NCBI GenBank assembly: GCA_030549775.1
Contig: CM060172.1
Location: forward strand, 4,070,123-4,134,122
DNA length: 64,000 nt
Direction of reading: 5' to 3'
Origin: Tamarix chinensis
Taxonomy: Eukaryota; Streptophyta; Magnoliopsida; Caryophyllales; Tamaricaceae
In this document: positions 26,389 through 39,191 of the stretch, piece by piece
How the letters are laid out: every line of letters starts with the position of its first letter
Numbering within the stretch: the stretch's first letter is position 1
Made by a program: the position numbers and the translations under genes
Notes under the pieces: generated by a model
What the model was told of the DNA's origin: nothing
Databases searched by the model: none
Seen by the model: the letters and a program-made list of their open reading frames with translations, nothing else

Positions 26389-27149
26389 TGTGAGCTTGTG
26401 ACTCGTATTTGGTGTGTAGAATAGCTTGGATTGGTGTGTGAAGTGTTTCGGAGAAATTTGAAGTAGAACTGTGAGTTGTTCTGGAAAGATGTGAATATTT
26501 TACATTGAAGATATTAGAATTTGGAAATGTACTAAACATGAAAGTTGTAGATATTTTTGTTAGATTTCCAACTCATTAATAATCATCTCGATCAGAGGTC
26601 AGATGAAGAAGTTGTGACTGAAATACTAAAGATTGTCAAAGCTGGAAATAAACACGGGGGCCCGTGTTTTGGAAACACGATCCGTGTTTTTTCATCAGGA
26701 AAATATGTTCTGTTTTCCGGGAGAGGCCGAGAGATAGAAAATAAACACGGGGGGTGCCGTGTTTATTAATACGGTCCGTGTTTTTTAGGTTTTTTGCTCC
26801 GCCTCGGTTTTCGTTAATGACAGTTTCGTATAGTATAAATACCATGCAATTAGAACCCTAATCGAAGAGCGAATGCCGTCTTCTTCTCCTATTGAGTTCT
26901 ATTGTAATTCCTTGATGAATTGAGTGATTTATGAGATAATTTCTTTGATTCTTTGTAATCACAATTACTTCACATCAATAAGATCATCTATTTCCCCAAT
27001 CTATATTCTTGAGTGTTATTCTCTTCTCAATTCTTGTGTGCTCTAATTGATTCTAATTAGATCTTATTTTTCCGAATCAGTATCGATCCACAACAAATTG
27101 TTTTTTCTAATTAGATCTTATTTTTCCGAATTGGTATCGATCCACAACA
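26389..27149 (+). repeat. Copia 5' LTR
   Basis: 761 bp, TG...CA. It carries an extra 44 bp or so after 26,570 that is absent from the 3' LTR. Near the right end, a unit 'ctaattagatcttatttttccga...tatcgatccacaaca' is present twice, as in the 3' LTR. Confidence 0.92.
26647..26841 (+). promoter_or_regulatory. Copia LTR promoter: CCGTGTTT palindromes and TATA box
   Basis: AACACGGGGGCCCGTGTTTT forms a near-perfect inverted repeat. It is followed by further CCGTGTTT and AAACACGGGG copies up to about 26,782. A TATA box (TATAAATA) lies at 26,834-26,841, about 50 bp further on. The same arrangement is in the 3' LTR, so it belongs to the family. Binding factors are unknown. Confidence 0.55.
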
Positions 27150-27152
27150 AAT

Positions 27153-27165
27153 TGGTATCGCAGCG
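27153..27165 (+). other. Copia primer-binding site
   Basis: TGGTATCGCAGCG starts three bases after the LTR end. It is a two-base variant of TGGTATCAGAGC, the usual plant copia site complementary to initiator methionine tRNA. Confidence 0.75.
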
Positions 27166-27182
27166 TTGGGTTCGTATTCGGG

Positions 27183-30100
27183 ATGTCTACAAGATTTGAT
27201 ATAGAGAATTTTGATCGGTCTGTGAACTTTGGCTTATGGAAGTTGAAGATGAAGGCGATCCTGATTCAGAATGGATTGGAGAAGGCGTTACTTGGGATAT
27301 CAAAGAAGCCCGATTAGATGACAGATGAGAAATTCAAGGAGATAGATCAAAAGGCCCTTTCCACCATACAATTGTGTTTGTTTAATGAGGTCTTGCATGA
27401 GGTGGCTAAAGAAATAACGACGGCATCCTTATGGATCAAGCTAGAGTCTCTATATATGACGAAGTCGGTGAGGAATCGTCTGTTATTGAAGAGCAAGTTG
27501 CATGAGTTAAAATTAGGTAAGGGACACTCCCTTAAATCTCATCTTGATGAATTTGACTCTATAATTATGGATCTAAGGAATATAGATGTTAAATTGGAGG
27601 ATGAAGATCTTGCTATTACATTATTGTGTTCTTTGCCTGCTGATTACAAACATTTTCGTGAGAATATATTGTATGGGAAGGATGATGAGTTGGTTCTTGA
27701 TGATATCAAGACTGCCCTGTTACAACGGGAACTGATTGAGAATCAGTTGACTGGAGGTGGTTCTAGTGACTCACATAGTGAGGGACTTGTAGCTAGGGGT
27801 AGAACTCAGGAACGAGGTTCTGGTGAGAAGAAGAAGGATAGGTCGAAGTCGAGGAATAATAGATCCAAGAATGTCATGTGCTATGGATGTCACAAGAAGG
27901 GTCATATCAAGAAGTTTTGTCCTAATAGGATATCTGGAGATAAACCCGGTGAATCATTTGGCACAAAGGATGATGCTGATATAGCTCAATATGATAGTGA
28001 TGGTAGTGTGTTGACTCTCACTGATAGTCAGACCAAGATTATGGACAGGTGGATCTTGGACTCTGGATGCTCTTACCATATTCGTCCCAACAGGAACTAG
28101 TTCCAAACTTACGAGACAACTCGAGGTAGAGTAGTCCTGATGGGTAATGATGCTGCATGCAAAGTTGCTGGGATTGGGACAGTGAAGGTGAAGATGCATG
28201 ATGGTGTGGTCAGAACACTATCTAATGTTCGACATGTCCCTGAGATGACCAAGAACTTGATTTCATTGAGTTCTTTGGATTGTAATGGATATCGTTGTGT
28301 GATCGAGGATGGCACGATGAGGATTACTAGAGGGGCTCTTGTTGCAATGAAAGGTAAGAGGATCGGGACACTCTATGAGCTTGTTGGTTCCACTATTGAG
28401 GGAGCAGCTGCGGTAACATCATCAATTATGTCTGACTCGGATGTTACTAGACTTTGGCATATGCGACTTGGACACATGAGTGTTAAAGGCTTGACTGAAC
28501 TCTCCAAGAGAGGGTTGTTGGATGGAAAGAGTACAGGTACTATGGATTTCTGTGAGCACTGTGTGTTTGGCAAGCAGAAGCGGGTTAGTTTTTCAAAGGC
28601 TACACATAGTACAAAGGGGCCTCTGGATTATGTTCACTCTGATTTGTGGGGTCCTGCAAGGGTGGTTTCCAAGGGTGGTTCGTGATACCTACTGACATTT
28701 ATTGATGAATTCTCTAGGAAGGTATGGACTCATTTTATTAAAAATAAGAATGATGTCTTTGAAGTTTTCAAGCATTGGAAGACTTTATTAGAGAAGTAGA
28801 CTGGGAGACAAGTGAAGTGTCTCAGGACAGATAATGGCCTTGAGTTTGTGGAATGTAGTTTCACTGAGTACTGTGAGGACCATGGTATTGCTAGGCATCG
28901 CACTTGTGTTGGAAGACCACAGCAAAATGGGGTTCCTGAGAGGATGAATAGAACCCTATTAGAGAAGGCTCGATGTATGTTGTCACAAGCTGGATTAGGC
29001 AAGGAGTTTTGGGCTGAGGCAGTTCACATGGCGGCATTCCTGGTGAATAGGTCACCCAATCGTTCCATTGATTTGAAGACACCTGAGGTGGTATGGTCTG
29101 GCAAACCAGCTGATTATTCTGATTTGCATGTTTTTGGATGTCCTGCCAATGCTTATGTGAATGATGGGAAGCTCGAGCCTAGAGCTAAGAAGTGCATCTT
29201 TCTTGGCTATACATCCAGTGTGAAGGGTTACAAGTTATGGGACCTAGCTTGATACCGACCACACTTCATCAACTACTCCTCTCCTTTTACTTTTTGGTAA
29301 TCGTATCCTGTTGTCTCCTCACTCATATAATTCCACGTTTTCCATCTTCAGGGTAAGTTGGGATCCGAAGCCAGATTGAGGAGTGGAGGCAACAAGCGTG
29401 GGCGGAAGCACTTTTTGAACTGTGTTTTTGTAATTAATTAAGCTTGAATATGTAACATGTGTAATCATGAACATTAATATTTTTGTAGGGTGTGTGTGTG
29501 TGTAGTGGCCGATGATGATTTTACCCTAATTTTTGGAAATCCCATTGATAGTCTCGGGTTAGGCGGAGTTGGTTGTCAATGGCCGCCCCCGAGCCTAAAT
29601 GAGTATGGGTAACTTAGTCCTTGTTTCCCTATTTGCATTGGATTCAGGATCGGTATTATCCCGTTATAATCTCCTCTTGAATCTAATGAAAATAGGAGAA
29701 TTGTGTTAACCTCCTTTTAAGCTAAGTTGGACTGAACCAAAACTTGAGCCCAGGCACAAGTTTCGGCCCAATCGGTGGGTGACTCCTCGTGCCCTAGTTA
29801 CCCACCTATTTAAGCTCTCTTCCTCCTCGGGGAGCGTCGATCACCTTTTTCCTTTTGTTCCTCTCCTGGTGGCTCGACCCCTTTTCTCTGTTCAGCCTTG
29901 TTGTTGACCGTTGCTGGTCACCATCGACGCACGTCCACCCTTGCCTGCCCCGGATCTTGTCCTGACACCAAATCTGAGGCCTTAGGTCAACCGTTTTCTC
30001 ACCCTTGCCCTCTCTCCCTTTCTATCGGTGTTCGATTCCCGTCATATATAAAGGTCGGGGTTTGCTTGTAAGGGTTGGAGGTTTTTGGAATGAAATTTCT

Positions 30101-32150
30101 TGGGTTTTCTTATTAAACTCGCGCACAAATCCGTTGAAGTATCAACGTCTGGCTCGGAGATTACTTCGGTTCAGGGGGGAACGAGTACGTTCCCGACCCC
30201 CGTTTAACGGATCGAGTACAATCCGGCTAGTCGGGTTCGTTTCATAGCTGCATCTAAGTTTTTGACTAGCAGGGATGTTACCTTCAATGAGTCCCTAGTC
30301 CTCCAAAAGTCTGAGTCTTCTTCTGATATATTATCTGAAGAGGTGGAGCAGAAGAATCTGCATGGTGTTACAGATAAGGTGGAGGTAGAGGTTGATTTGG
30401 ATCAGTCAGATTCTTCTAGTATGAGACCCATTATTCCTAAAGTGGGTGGATCCAGGAGCAGGTGGAGCAAAGGGGCGTTTCTCCTGGTAGACCACGGAGG
30501 ATTGTGAAGCCTCCTGTGAGGTATGGCTTTGAGGAGTTAGCAGGTTATGCTTTGGCTAGTGCTGAGACTGTCGTTGATGTACAGGAGCCAGTGTCATACT
30601 CAGATGCCATTGTTAGTGCTGATTCTGCTCAGTGGTGTGCTGCTATGGAGGAGGAGATGCAGTCTCTATGGAAGAATCAGACATGGGAACTTGTGAAGGC
30701 ACACAGGAAGAAGAAAATAGTTGATTGCAAGTGGGTGTACAAGTTCAAACAGGGAATTTCAGGTGTTGAGAGACCGAGGTACAAGGCTCGTTTAGTTGCA
30801 CGTGGGTTTATTCAGATACCTGGTGTAGACTATAACGAGGTATTTTCCCCTGTTGTCAGGCATACTTCTATTCGTACTTTACTTGCACTTGTGGCTATGC
30901 AAGATATGGAGTTAGAGCAATTGGATGTCAAAACAGCTTTTCTGCCTGGTGAGCTCGAGGAGGAGATCTATATGCGCCAACCAGATGGCTTTGTTGTTGA
31001 AGGCAAGCAGGATCATGTGTGCTTATTGAAGAAGTCACTATATGGTCTGAAGTAGTCGCCTAGACAATGGTATAAGAGGTTTGATCAGTTTATGATTGAG
31101 CATGGGTTCTCCAGGAGTGAGTACGATGGATGTGTATACTTGAAGCAGGTTGGTGATGGTTCTCTGGTGTATCTTTTGTTATATGTCGATGACATGCTTG
31201 TTGCAGCAAAAGATCTGACTGAAGTTAACAAGGTGAAAACAATGCTGAAGAGTGAGTTTGAGATGAAGGATATGGGAGCTGCGACGAAGATCCTTGGCAT
31301 GGAGATCATTCGAGACCGTAGACAGAGGCGTCTTTACTTGTCACAAGAGCAATATGTGAACAAGGTGTTAGAGAGGTTTCATATGATTGATGCCAAGTCG
31401 GTTAGTACTCCCTTGGCTACTCACTTCAGATTGTCTACTTTAGATTGCCCAAAATCTAAAGATGAGGAGGAGTTTATGGCCACAGTTCCCTACTCTAATG
31501 CTGTGGGATGCATGATGTACGCTATGGTTTGTACCAGGCCGGATATTACTCAAGCTGTGATTGTTGTGAGCAGATATATGGCAAATCCTGGGAAGGCTCA
31601 CTGGCAAGTAGTGAAGTGGATTCTGAGGTACTTGAAGGGTACTGCATCATCTTGGTTGGAGTATGGGAGGTCAACTAATGCGTTGACTGGGTTCGTTGAC
31701 TCTGATTATGGTGGAGATCTTGATAATGGGAGATCCACTGGAGGTTATGTGTTTTGTCTTGGTGGTTCGGCAATTAGCTGGAGGTCATCTTTGCAAGATG
31801 TGATTGCGTTGTCCACTACTGAGGCTGAGTATATGGCTATGATGGAAGCTTTCCAAGAAGCTTCGTGGCTTGGTGGTGTCGTTTGTGAGATTGGATTTGG
31901 TCATGGTGCTCCCGTTGTTCGTAGCCATAGCCAGAGTGCTATTTGTTTGGCAAAGAATCAGAATTCTTTCCATCATCGGACGAAGCACATTGATATTAGG
32001 TACCACTTCATCTGAGGCACTATTGCTGCAGGCAAGGTTGTCTTGGAGAAGGTGGCTACTGCTAAGAATCTAGCAGATATGCTAACGAAGCCATTGACAG
32101 TGAGCAAGTTCGAGCATTGCTCGGACTTGGTTGGTGTTTGTCTACCATGA
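27183..32150 (+). pseudogene. Copia gag-pol polyprotein, interrupted
   Basis: Domains in order: Gag from the ATG at 27,183; CCHC zinc knuckle CYGCHKKGHIKKFC (27,879-27,920); protease WILDSGCSYHI (Asp codon 28,059); GAG-pre-integrase HHCC region (about 28,440-28,560); integrase with Asp 28,641, Asp 28,830 and Glu 28,938, giving exact DD35E spacing; RT from about 30,640 with YVDD at 31,182-31,193; RNase H to the final stop at 32,148. In-frame stops lie at 27,315, 28,098, 28,683, 28,797, 31,053 and 32,013. A net one-base frame change lies between about 30,440 and 30,490. A 995-bp solo LTR splits pol at 29,250. Five of the six stops fit C-to-T or G-to-A changes of a Gln, Arg or Trp codon. Catalytic residues otherwise remain. 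Confidence 0.9.
29250..30244 (+). mobile_element. 995-bp solo LTR nested in the copia pol
   Basis: The segment starts TGATACCGACC and ends GGGTTCGTTTCA. It is flanked by a perfect 5-bp duplication TAGCT (29,245-29,249 and 30,245-30,249). Removing the segment and one TAGCT leaves the copia frame continuous, with the expected conserved region on both sides. It holds a tattttaag-like promoter region near 29,810 and a short (GT)n at about 29,489-29,503. It has no coding domain. The parent family is not present elsewhere in the window. Confidence 0.88.
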
Positions 32151-32237
32151 GGGCCTTTTGGGACCTAGGGGTTTTTACAGATGGTCTTTTGTGTTCCTGG
32201 TGCTAGCTACTTTAAATACGTCGTAAAGGTTGAGAAT

Positions 32238-32955
32238 TGTGAGCTTGTGACTCATATTTGTTGTGTAGAATAGCTTGGATTGGTGTGTGAAGTGTTTCGG
32301 AGAAATTTGAAGTAGAACTGTGAGCTGTTCTGGAAAGATGTAAATATTTTACATTGAATGTATTCGAATTTGGAAATGTGCTAAACATGAAAGTTGTAGA
32401 TATTTCTATTAGCTTTCCAACGCTGGAAATACTAAAGATTGTCAAAGCTGGAAATAAACACGGGGACCCGTGTTTTGGAAACACAATCTGTGTTTTTTCA
32501 TCAGGAAAATATGTTCTGTTTTCCGGGAGAGGCCGAGAGATAGAAAATAAACACGGGGGTGCCGTGTTTATTAATACGGTCCGTGTTTTTTAGGTTTTTT
32601 GCTCCGCCTCGGTTTTCGCTAATGACAGTTTCGTATAGTATAAATACCATGTGATTAGAACCCTAATCGAAGAGCGAATGCCGTCTTCTTCTCCTATTGA
32701 GTTCTATTGTAATTCCTTGATGAATTGAGTGATTTATGAGATAATTTATTTGATTCTTTGTAATCACAATTACTTCACATCAATAAGATCATCTGTTTCC
32801 CCAATCTATGTTCTTGAGTGTTATTCTCTTTTCAATTCTTGTGTGCTCTAATTGATTCTAATTAGATCTTATTTTTCCGAATTAGCATCGATCCACAACA
32901 AATTGTTTTTTTCTAATTAGATCTTATATTTACGAATTGGTATCGATCCACAACA
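32238..32955 (+). repeat. Copia 3' LTR
   Basis: 718 bp, TGTGAGC...CAACA, followed by target duplication GATAT at 32,956-32,960. Same hairpin and TATA arrangement as the 5' LTR. Confidence 0.92.
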
Positions 32956-32960
32956 GATAT

Positions 32961-33320
32961 TATAACCTAATTCTAATATCAAAAAATAAATATTTCCACC
33001 TTACCCTAATTCTCTAACTCCATATCTTAAACTAATTTTGAATTATCGATAAATAATATACTCTATTATCCTAACCTAAGTTACGTTGATCTTATTTTAA
33101 CAAAAAACTAAAAATACCAAACCCTATTATTTTCCCTCCTTCTCTTTTTCTCTCTTCCCTCTCGACCAATTCCCCCTCCTTTTCTTTTTTCTCACTTATC
33201 CTACATGGAACATGGTCCAAAAACAATGCTAACATGTCTTACATTCCCTACCACCTAATTGACCATCCCCCACTCCCATCAACTCCCACCTCCTGCATGT
33301 GGGGGTTTGGGTTTTATACA

Positions 33321-33371
<51 letters not shown>

Positions 33372-33531
33372 TCCATATTAAATGCTACCATATCACTCTC
33401 TCTCACTCTTTTGTTTTCTACAACCAAACCACCAACTTCTTCCCTCCTTCACCATCTCTTTTCCATTACCATAATTGCTCGAAACCACCCCTACTAGTGA
33501 GCTCAACTGAAGCTTGAACACAAGCACAAGT
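32961..33531 (+). mobile_element. Fragment of long-family LTR right of the copia element
   Basis: The pyrimidine-rich tract (ttccctccttctctttttctctc, split by other bases) preceded by AT-rich 'aataccaaaccctatt' resembles the U3 of long LTR copy 1 at 9,150-9,400. It is probably the continuation of the LTR tip at 26,341. It contains a (CA)n microsatellite. Confidence 0.4.
33319..33368. repeat. (CA)n microsatellite
   Basis: An almost pure CA run of about 50 bp with one TA interruption. Confidence 0.9.
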
Positions 33532-33781
33532 TGTAATACCCCACACTTTTTGTGTAATGGATGGATGAGAATTTTTGCCAAATTTTAGGCCTTTGATTTT
33601 AGTTGAATGTTACGATTTGATTTTGAATATAATTTGATTTGAAATCATGTTGAAAAATAAAATTTATTGAGTTTTACAAGAAAATGCACTGATTGGTTCC
33701 TTGAACCGATCTATTGGTTTGTCATTTTAGTCGAATTGAGTTCCTCAACCAAACCGATCAAGTAGCAGATGAACAGTCAAA
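33532..33781 (+). repeat. Outer gypsy 5' LTR, first part
   Basis: Matches 45,378 onward, including the 'gattggttccttgaaccgat' U3 motif. It is cut at 33,781 by the CACTA element. Confidence 0.8.
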
Positions 33782-33987
33782 CACTACAAAATAAATAATT
33801 TGTACTAATAGGGTCTTATCTGTTGGTAAAAGCTAATTTTCTGTTGGCAAAAGCTTTTACCAACAGATTTATATTTGTGACAAAACTGTGGATAAAAACT
33901 CTGTGCTTAAAAATTTTACCCATAGATATGTATCATCTGTTGGGAATAATTGATAATGCCCACAAATATTTATCTGTTAGTAAAACT

Positions 33988-34253
33988 TATGCCCACACTT
34001 ATATATGTAAGTATAAGTATTAACCACAAAATATTATCTGTGATTGAAAGTATTACCCACAAAATAATATATGTAACTAAAACTATTATCTACAAAATAA
34101 TATCTGTGGCTAGAGATATTAGGCACAAAATTATATCTGTGATAAAAAGAATTAACCACACAATCATATCTGTGAGTAAAAGTATTAAACACAATATTAT
34201 ATATGTTACTGAAACCTATTGCCAACATATATATTGTTGGTTATAAATATTTT
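33988..34253 (+). repeat. 33-bp subterminal tandem repeats of the CACTA element
   Basis: About eight units of 33 bp with consensus like 'accacaaaatattatctgtgattgaaagtatta'. The ACAAAAT and TATCTGTG words recur in each unit. Open frames with an 11-residue period here are artefacts. Confidence 0.85.
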
Positions 34254-34494
34254 AACCCTATATATATATATATATATATATATAGGTAAAACCTATACCG
34301 AAACGTACAAAATTTATTGATATTATGTATTACTACAATATCCAATATCCACCTGTAGTAACAATTTATGCTTATATATATATATAATTAAATACACCAT
34401 ATATAATTATCATTGTGTAGTACAAAATAATTAGTTATTTACCCAAAGAAATAACAGTCCTTTAAGTACAATACTATATAAATGACTTGTAGCA

Positions 34495-34760
34495 TAAACT
34501 ATTATACAAAAACATCTTCATCTACTGATATACAAAATCATCAGCTATTATACAAAAACATCTTCATATACTAATATACAAAATCATCGAGCATCTTCAT
34601 AATCTTACAAGCAAAATCACTGAGCATCTTCGTTAGCTAACATATATACAAAAGCACTGAGCATCTTCATACTTTAATATACAAAAACATCGATCATATT
34701 CGTAAACTAACAAACAAAAGCATTAACCGTCTTCATAAGCCGACTCACAAAAGCATTTTT
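34495..34760 (+). repeat. Second tandem array in the CACTA element
   Basis: Five to six imperfect units of about 43 bp share 'gagcatcttcat' and 'acaaaatcactgagc'. Confidence 0.7.
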
Positions 34761-34779
34761 TTAAATGCATCAAATATAA

Positions 34780-36360
34780 TCTTCTTCATTCTCCTCTTCA
34801 GTGTCATCCTTTTCATTCTTGTCATCCTATATTTGATAATAATCATCAACATGTTTTCCCTAAAAATATATATACAATTAACTTAATCATATTAATCTAA
34901 ATTTATATAAAAAAGCTAGATAATGAGAGTTTGTACTCTTTAGGGAACCAATAATGTTTTTCAAATTTTTATTGACATTAACGGATAAAAAATTGGCCAT
35001 TAAACACAAAAAATTTGGTCATTAAAACGTCAATTATTGATAGTGAGCACAACGTAACTCACTCACTCTAATTATTTCTACTACAATTGCTTTTTTGTTT
35101 TCATTTTATTCATTATTTTCCATGTAATAAAATTTCAATTATAACTTCACACGAAAACTTATTCTTATATAAAAACATATATATTTTATCTTATGATATA
35201 AAAAAATGTGTTTAATTTACATTATGAGCATATAATATACGAATTACCTAAGATAAAATTTGATGTGGCAAGATAACCATCCCATGAAAAATCCTAATTT
35301 GCATGGATAAATTTCAATGTTATGGCTAAAGGGGATAAAAAAAATGAAGAGAGAAATAGAATCAATTAGATAAATAAATGGAAAAAAATAATTAGACAAG
35401 TGTACAACTACTATATATCAAAAACAAATATAAAAGAGTACCATTATGCACATATAAAATTCGATCATAAAATTTATTATGTTGCATATTATGAACCAGT
35501 AAAAAAAAGATAATATAGCTACATTAACACAAAATCTGATAGATAACTATTGTTTTAGATTCAAATGTAATCAATATAAAAGCAAACAAAATCTTTTATT
35601 CAAATAATTATTCTAGTAAGAAATAGTTCATGGATTCACTAACATTTAACAACCATTATGTATAACCATGTTCACTAAGAAACAACAGGTAATAATTTCT
35701 ACCATATCCGGACATAACCAGGTCAATAATCACAAATTCTAGAAATCATGGTGCATGAGACTTGTGGCATGGAAATGGTTCACATTCACCACTATGGCCA
35801 GAAAAAGAAGAATTTTTCCGAGGAAATGAGATAGAGAATTGTTATGCATCCCTGGTGAGTAAATAATGTGATGAAATAAATTGATCTATATTGACAAGTT
35901 TAGATATGTATTTTCAAATTATTTATTTGTTTGAAAACTCCTAATAGTAAGCTGTAGTAAAAGATAATGAAATTTTCAACTTTTGCAAAAACTAAGATTA
36001 CACAACAACCAAAATGAACAATTAAGTTGGTTTAATAAACTGTGCATAAGAAAAATATGATACTTACCCTAAATATTTAACACTGTATATTGAAATTCTG
36101 ATTAAAGAAAAAATAATGTGTGTTGCCACATTATGCCCTAATGCCAAATCCAGAAGGAAGCCTACCATGCTAAAACATGTAATGTTATAAAAAGACATGG
36201 CTAGTGGAGCTCACAATAAGAACATGAATTAATGTTTCAATCCTTATAGCACATATCATAGCCAATCAGCATTATCATGTTAACTAGCCATAGTTGTTAC
36301 ATAAACAGCATATCTAAAAGTAAATAAAAATTTTAAAACAAACATAAAAAGATAACATAC
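34780..36360. other. CACTA interior, AT-rich, possibly captured intron
   Basis: No confident exon is visible. It follows the splice donor that ends the captured JmjC exon on the minus strand, so some of it may be the next intron of that gene. Confidence 0.4.
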
Positions 36361-37371
<1,011 letters not shown>

Positions 37372-37689
37372 TAGGAGTCAAGGTTCGATAACTTCAACTA
37401 ACCATATCAATCGAAAGAAAATATGATAGGTTGACTTATGCAAAATTCAACTCTCACTAGCAATTACAAAATATTAAGCCATAACATCCATTTTTTTCTA
37501 GCCCTAATCTAAAGATTCTACGTTTAAATCAATGTACAATAAGATCAATTAAAGAAATAATAAGCAAATTTTAGAAATGAAGGTGCATTCGAGAAGAACA
37601 TATACTTAATTAGCATATCCAATTCAATCATACAATACATATATACTAATTAAATAACTAATTTCACTTAATTAAAGCCCATTCTTTCA

Positions 37690-38060
37690 TAATGAATAAA
37701 AAAAGTTAGGGTTTCTGGAAATTATACAAAACGAAATCAACCAAATCAATGCAGGTAAAGGGCAGTGGAGCTTCGTTGGTGGGAGAGGAGCAATCGCCGG
37801 TGTTAGACCAAAGCTGGAGGTGTCCGGCCGGTGGCACGCTGCTGCTGCCTTCTTGCGCTGCTGTTGCACCGCTGATGGTGCTGTCCAACCGCATACGACG
37901 ATGACTAGGAGGTGTGGCGGCACAGTTGAGCGGCGGCGAGGCAGTGTGTGATGATCGACGGGCACTCGATCCTTACCTGCAGGCTGCACATTACAGGGAA
38001 GGGGGGTCGAGAGTCTGCTCGAAGTGGAAAGGGAATAAGGGGCAGGGGGCTGCGTTAGTC
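37690..38060 (-). other. GC-rich block in the CACTA element
   Basis: About 370 bp are much richer in GC than the surroundings. On the minus strand it is open for 100 codons from 37,989, but the product is low-complexity and unrecognised, and 'cctgcaggtaagg' near 37,980 resembles a splice donor. It could be the element's own first exon, or the 5' UTR of the captured gene. Confidence 0.35.
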
Positions 38061-39191
38061 GGTAATGATTGACATTTTTCCTTTTTTTTTCTTTTTCAAA
38101 TATTTAGAAGAGTTTATATCAAAAATATAATTTTAAATAGATTAAATTTAACTGAAAAATTTTATAAATAGTTTTTTAAAAATAAATAAAATACTTATAT
38201 GATAAAAGCTTTTATTTAAAATAAACCGGAACACTTAATAAAATAGAAATACTATTTAAATTAAATAACCTAATTAAAATAAAATTAAATATTAAAACTC
38301 ATAAATCAATACAAATATTTATAAAAATTAGGTTTTTAATAAGTGGGGTATTACCCTACACATACAATGCCCCTGGATCCCCAACTAGCAAACTAGTCCA
38401 CAAAACTCCTGTCCTAGGTTATTTTGAATGCAAATTAACTAATTATTATTTTTATTATGATATTTATTAAAATAATGCTTACAATAATAATATCTATTTA
38501 ATTATTAAGTTTAAGGAAATTGAATTTGAAAAATAAGAAATTTTATAATAATTATATGAATAACTATAATAATATTAGGCTAAAAAGGATGTCTATAAAC
38601 AAGGAATACAATGCCTCCTAGACCCCCATTGCGCCGATCAAGCAGTGACACCCCGTCTTATAGGTCATTCAAAGCGCGACTTGATTGATTATTACTTTGG
38701 TTATAATTTTTATTATTTTAAGAATAATTTTTTATTATTTTAATTATCATAGTGAATTATAATATAATTAATTAATAATAATGACTGTAATATTAATTAT
38801 AAATATGGTTATAAATTATATTATTAGTATTTTATATAAAATTGGCAATTATGATAATAAGAGAAGTATTTCAAGTATAAGAGGAATGAATGTGTTGTGC
38901 CAAGGGATATAACAATAGTTGAAACATTTATCTTCCTTATATACTAATACCAACAGATATATGAGTGGGTATTAGTTTTGTTGGTATAAAACTACTAATA
39001 CCCATAGATATAAAAGTAGGCAAAAGATCTATTGGCATAACACACTATTCCCAACAGATAAAAAATTTCTGTAGGGAAAACTTTGTTTATTGCCCACAAA
39101 AATATATCTGTTGGTATTAGTAACTTTTTCCAACAAAAACAAATCTGTGACTAAATTACTGTTGGCACAAGTCATTTATTTTGTAGTGAAG

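Larger units (their letters stand above)
26389..32955 (+). mobile_element. Complete but inactive Ty1/copia retrotransposon, with nested solo LTR
   Basis: The element is bounded by TGTGAGC...CCACAACA LTRs and a perfect 5-bp target duplication GATAT (26,384-26,388 and 32,956-32,960). It is 6,567 bp, including a later 995-bp insertion. Order is 5' LTR, primer site, gag-protease-integrase-RT-RNase H, degenerate polypurine stretch (aaggttgagaat), 3' LTR. Integrase before RT proves the copia order. By eye the two LTRs differ at about 25-30 sites (roughly 4%) plus an extra 44 bp or so in the 5' LTR, which suggests a moderately young insertion. All coding parts are broken by stops, one frameshift and the nested LTR, so it cannot move by itself. 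Confidence 0.92.

Noticed and set aside
33988..34253. Possible CRISPR-like array (33-bp period)
   Set aside because: Units are contiguous with no unique spacers, and they lie in the subterminal region of a plant CACTA element.
37706..37989. 100-residue minus-strand open frame as a gene
   Set aside because: No recognisable domain; GC-rich low-complexity sequence in a transposon.
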